Shown here: piece by piece, positions 40,949-43,731 of the stretch | How positions within the stretch are numbered: position 1 is the stretch's first letter | Layout: each line of letters starts with the position of its first letter | Assembly: GCA_003175935.1 (NCBI GenBank) | Contig: PSRI01000210.1 | Coordinates: 1 to 43,731 of the forward strand | DNA from: Bacteroidota bacterium | Lineage (GTDB): Bacteria > Bacteroidota > Bacteroidia > Chitinophagales > Chitinophagaceae | Direction of reading: 5' to 3' | Length of the DNA stretch: 43,731 nt | Notes under the pieces: model-generated | Seen by the model: only the letters and a program-made list of their open reading frames with translations | The model's database searches: none | Told to the model about the DNA's origin: nothing | Position numbers and translations under genes: made by a program

Positions 40949-42742
40949 ATGATCATCAGCAAAAAAACGGCCATCAGAAATTTCAAGGCAGATATGCATT
41001 ATCCAGGCCCGCTTCGGAAAGTCCCAGTGCTTTTCCAGCATTGGCATAGAATTTTACCTTTTCAAATTGTGTTTACCAATCGAGAAATCCGAAAAAAAAT
41101 TTCGCTTTATGCGGAATTACTTCAACTCCATGAGAAGGATGAGGCCCTGTCCAAAAAATTATCATCTGCAGCATATTTTTTACGAAGAATTGAAGGGGAA
41201 ATCGCTTCATTCACAACTAAAAAAATTTCGGCATTATTCAGGCCACCCATTGGGAAAATTATCCTGGAACTCCTGGAGTCCGGCAGCATTTCTGCGCTCG
41301 ATGAATTAATCGAACTTACTCCCGGAGGATTATTTGAACTGATGCAGATCAAAGGATTGGGTGGAAAAAAACTCGCACTGCTTTGGAAAAAGGGTAAAAT
41401 TGATACGTTAGAAGGCTTATTGAAAGCTTGTGAACAAAAAGCTATCCGTAAACTGCCTGGCTTCGGCTCTACCAGTGAAGAAAATATCAGAAAAGGAATC
41501 CAAAGCCATCTCGATCAGCAAAATCATTTTCATTTGGCTACTGTTGCAACCCATGCTGAAGATATTTTGAAGCTTATACGAAAAATTTCTCCTGGTTCTC
41601 TCACGGAATTTTGTGGTGGCATCCGAAGGCTTAACCCCACGGTCGCAGGAATAGAAATTATTACAACTCTCGATAATAATGCGATCGCAAAAAATTCTAA
41701 AAAATACATGGTAATAAAATCTTCATCTGCAGATAAAACCTATGGAATAAGTCATGAAGAAATTCCAGTCACCATTTATCATACAAATACTTCAAATTTT
41801 CACCTCGACAGGTTTCGTTTGACGGGGAATGAGCAACATGTTCTTAAGGTAATGGCAAAAATCCCCAGGACAGCAAAGAGTTTCTCATCAGAAAAAAGTA
41901 TTTATCAAAAAGCCGGCTTGCCCTATATCGTTCCAGAGATGAGAGAAAATCTGGCAGAATGGGATTACAAAGCAAATCCGGAGGACCTTATTCGATTCGA
42001 AGACATTCGCGGTGTTGTCCATAATCACACTACTTACAGTGACGGGGTAGATAAACTTGGAGATTTTGTGAAAGCCTGCAAACAAAAAAACTTCGAATAC
42101 GTAGTGATTTCTGATCATTCAAAAAATGCGCATTATGCCGGTGGGCTAAAAGAAGAAAAAGTGTTGAAGCAATTTCTGGAAATTGATAAGCTGCAAAAGG
42201 AAATGAAATCCATTAGAATTTTTAAAAGTATTGAATGTGATATTAAAGTGAATGGAGACCTTGATTATGAAAATTCATTCCTGAAAAAGTTTGACCTGGT
42301 GATCGTTTCAATCCACCAACAATTGAAAATGGACGAAGCCAAAGCAACAAGAAGACTTTTGAAAGCAATTGAACAACCATATACTACTATTCTGGGCCAT
42401 ATGACGGGGAGATTATTATTGATGAGACCGGGTTATCCGGTTAACTACAAAAAAATTATAGATGCCTGCGCAGCGAATCGCGTGATAATTGAAATAAATT
42501 CCAATCCTTACCGGCTCGATATGGATTGGACACAAATTCCTTATGCTCTCAATAAAGGTGTGTGGATATCTATTAACCCTGATGCTCACAGCATCCGTGA
42601 AATTGACAATATAAAGTGGGGTATTGCTGCCGCGAGAAAAGCTGGTTTAATCAGAGCCAAAACCTGGAATGCGCTTCCTTTGAATCGTATTGAAGAATAT
42701 CTCAAATGGAAAAAATCAAATAGCAAAGAAATTTTTAAATAA
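40949..42742 (+). CDS. polX: PolX-like protein with degenerate polymerase site and intact PHP domain
   Basis: 597 aa from the ATG at 40949. PolX homology starts only at VFTNREIRKK, so a GTG at 41069 (~558 aa) or the ATG at 40994 may be the true start. Order: helical 8-kDa-like and HhH regions (MQIKGLGGKKLALLWK, RKLPGFGS), a polymerase-beta-like palm and thumb (about 195-320), then a PHP domain. In the palm the usual GDID reads Ala233-Gly-Ile-Glu236, so both catalytic aspartates are replaced. The PHP metal site is complete: His358 and His360 in HNHTTYSDG, ISDHS, IECDI, SIHQQ, LGHMTGR, NPDAH. It probably acts as a nuclease or phosphoesterase on DNA rather than a polymerase. Confidence 0.85.
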   Translation: MIISKKTAIRNFKADMHYPGPLRKVPVLFQHWHRILPFQIVFTNREIRKKISLYAELLQLHEKDEALSKKLSSAAYFLRRIEGEIASFTTKKISALFRPPIGKIILELLESGSISALDELIELTPGGLFELMQIKGLGGKKLALLWKKGKIDTLEGLLKACEQKAIRKLPGFGSTSEENIRKGIQSHLDQQNHFHLATVATHAEDILKLIRKISPGSLTEFCGGIRRLNPTVAGIEIITTLDNNAIAKNSKKYMVIKSSSADKTYGISHEEIPVTIYHTNTSNFHLDRFRLTGNEQHVLKVMAKIPRTAKSFSSEKSIYQKAGLPYIVPEMRENLAEWDYKANPEDLIRFEDIRGVVHNHTTYSDGVDKLGDFVKACKQKNFEYVVISDHSKNAHYAGGLKEEKVLKQFLEIDKLQKEMKSIRIFKSIECDIKVNGDLDYENSFLKKFDLVIVSIHQQLKMDEAKATRRLLKAIEQPYTTILGHMTGRLLLMRPGYPVNYKKIIDACAANRVIIEINSNPYRLDMDWTQIPYALNKGVWISINPDAHSIREIDNIKWGIAAARKAGLIRAKTWNALPLNRIEEYLKWKKSNSKEIFK

Positions 42743-42763
42743 AAAATGCCCAATGAATCCATA

Positions 42764-42961
42764 CTACCGCGTGAACCTTACGTCCAGTTTGATTATATCT
42801 GCAGTGAATTGCGAAAATAATTCATGAACCTCCCTTACGCCTTTACTTATGGCCCCCGACGAAAAATAATGTGTTGAGGGCTTCTGCACAAAAGACCTGA
42901 TGCCCCTACTTATTTTACAAATAGAGTATTTTTTATTTTTCGTTTCCTCTTCTTTTTCCAT
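42764..42961 (-). CDS. Small hypothetical protein
   Basis: 65 aa, unrecognised, from an ATG at 42959-42961. It starts very charged (MEKEEETKNKKYS) and has a helical-looking end (GVREVHELFSQFTADIIKLDVRF). No signal or membrane segment is present. It converges with the PolX-like gene, with 21 bp between stops. Only its length and position support it. Confidence 0.4.
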   Translation of the reverse strand: MEKEEETKNKKYSICKISRGIRSFVQKPSTHYFSSGAISKGVREVHELFSQFTADIIKLDVRFTR

Positions 42962-43061
42962 GGCGTTTGAATTTTTATTAATTCAAAATAACTTACATCA
43001 GCAAAAAGGTCTTGAGTTGATGCAGATTTTTCATGAAATACTTCTGATCTGAATTGATGAT

Positions 43062-43343
43062 TCAGCCTTCAACTAAATATTTCATAAGCTCAGGACATTC
43101 TTTAAGTGCAGTTTCAATTGCGTGCATTAAACCGTCTTCTAAATTATTTTCTACCCATTCATAAGAGCCACCGTTACGATGTGCTCTTAATTCGAAACAT
43201 TCTGATTCAGTAAGTAAATTATTCGTGGAGTAAGCACGAAAAGTTAATTCCTGTTCTGCACGCATTATAGTTACAAAGCAATCATATCTTCTGCTATTAT
43301 GGACAAAATGCACAGTGGTATTAGGTATGTAGATGGTCGCCAT
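43062..43343 (-). CDS. Small hypothetical protein
   Basis: 93 aa from the ATG at 43341-43343; a GTG 12 codons earlier is possible. Unrecognised. The first half looks like beta strands (ATIYIPNTTVHFVHNSRRYDCFVTIM, LTFRAYSTN) and the second half is helical and acidic (WVENNLEDGLMHAIETALKECPELMKYLVEG). There is no export signal. Confidence 0.55.
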   Translation of the reverse strand: MATIYIPNTTVHFVHNSRRYDCFVTIMRAEQELTFRAYSTNNLLTESECFELRAHRNGGSYEWVENNLEDGLMHAIETALKECPELMKYLVEG

Positions 43344-43578
43344 TACAATACTTTTAGTTAACAATAAAGATAAAGACACGCCGTCTCCAGGTAGAGTAAA
43401 AGAATAGATCCCGACAATTAATTAAAACCGTAAAGTGAGGGAAGAGAATTGAGAAAGATGTAGAATCTACGCCCTAAGGCATGTAATATGAAGATACATC
43501 TATTATAATTCAATTTGGATTTTTTCTTAATTATTTCGCTAAATGTGGAAAACTGACCACAATTTGAAATAGCTGAAA

Positions 43579-43599
43579 GTACTAAGTACTTAGTACCTA
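43579..43599 (+). repeat. Heptamer array G (cut short)
   Basis: Three units: GTACTAA, GTACTTA, GTACCTA. All other arrays end in GAC; this one runs into GTGTTATGTT, so its right end has been lost or replaced. Confidence 0.75.
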
Positions 43600-43731
43600 G
43601 TGTTATGTTAATTGTAAAGTGACCAATTCATTCGCAAATTTTGTGGGATTTCAAACATAAGGATATTAAGCTCTCAAAATTATATTCGTTGGTAGCAATC
43701 CGGAGCCACTCGCTCCACTGGTGGGGAGCTC
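43600..43731. other. Intergenic end of window
   Basis: No gene is seen from 43344 to the window end. The stretch at 43601-43660 contains AAAGTGACCAATT, and AAACTGACCACAATTT lies just left of array G (43549-43564). Such related motifs recall the subterminal repeats of IS21-type elements, but no transposase is in view. Confidence 0.2.

Overview
The window is a stretch of chromosome from a Bacteroidota bacterium, most likely of the Chitinophagaceae/Chitinophagales type. The evidence is the 16S rRNA 5' end at the left edge, promoters of the TTTG-N19-TAnnTTTG class, families typical of the phylum (DUF4476, DUF4142, PF14905-type outer-membrane barrels, a sigma/anti-sigma pair with a barrel-bearing anti-sigma partner), and AT-rich DNA. 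Assignment to a genus is not possible from this sequence.

Layout. Bases 1-664 hold the start of a leftward 16S rRNA gene and its control region, with four regularly spaced promoters. Bases 665-13827 are a conserved block: a TonB-receptor-like barrel, truA behind a DUF4476 protein, a secreted M1 aminopeptidase, a four-gene LemA-LemA-TPM-TPM operon, pgk, gap and tRNA-Glu. From 13.9 kb rightwards the DNA changes character. Gene clusters are separated by intergenic islands built from one mosaic repeat family: a CGCAAAG/CCCCGATGATATCGGGG hairpin block, a 7-bp tandem array (GTACYTA)n that nearly always ends in GAC, and a ~100-bp module with TGTCATTTCGA/TCGAAATGACA ends.

Genes between the islands: an AraC regulator; a two-component system (TPR/HisKA_2 kinase and a sigma-54-activator-type response regulator) divergent from two DUF4142 genes; an AraC regulator with an SRPBCC protein; GtrA plus a GT39-like glycosyltransferase; an ECF sigma factor with its membrane partner; a cluster with a porin, a Crp/Fnr regulator, a methyltransferase, a SulP transporter and a CPH-type copper P-type ATPase; a 1245-residue secreted ThuA/sugar-dehydrogenase/cytochrome c protein next to a TetR regulator; and a stand-alone receiver, a DUF3606 protein and a PolX-like protein whose polymerase catalytic aspartates are replaced while its PHP site is complete.

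Most notable: thirteen heptamer arrays (50 units counted by eye) all lie in the same strand orientation over about 30 kb whatever the direction of neighbouring genes. No array occurs in the first 13.9 kb. A small gene with a frameshift lies against one of these islands. I saw no CRISPR array, prophage, toxin-antitoxin pair or complete insertion sequence. The most novel content is the repeat system and the divergent PolX rather than a new gene cassette.
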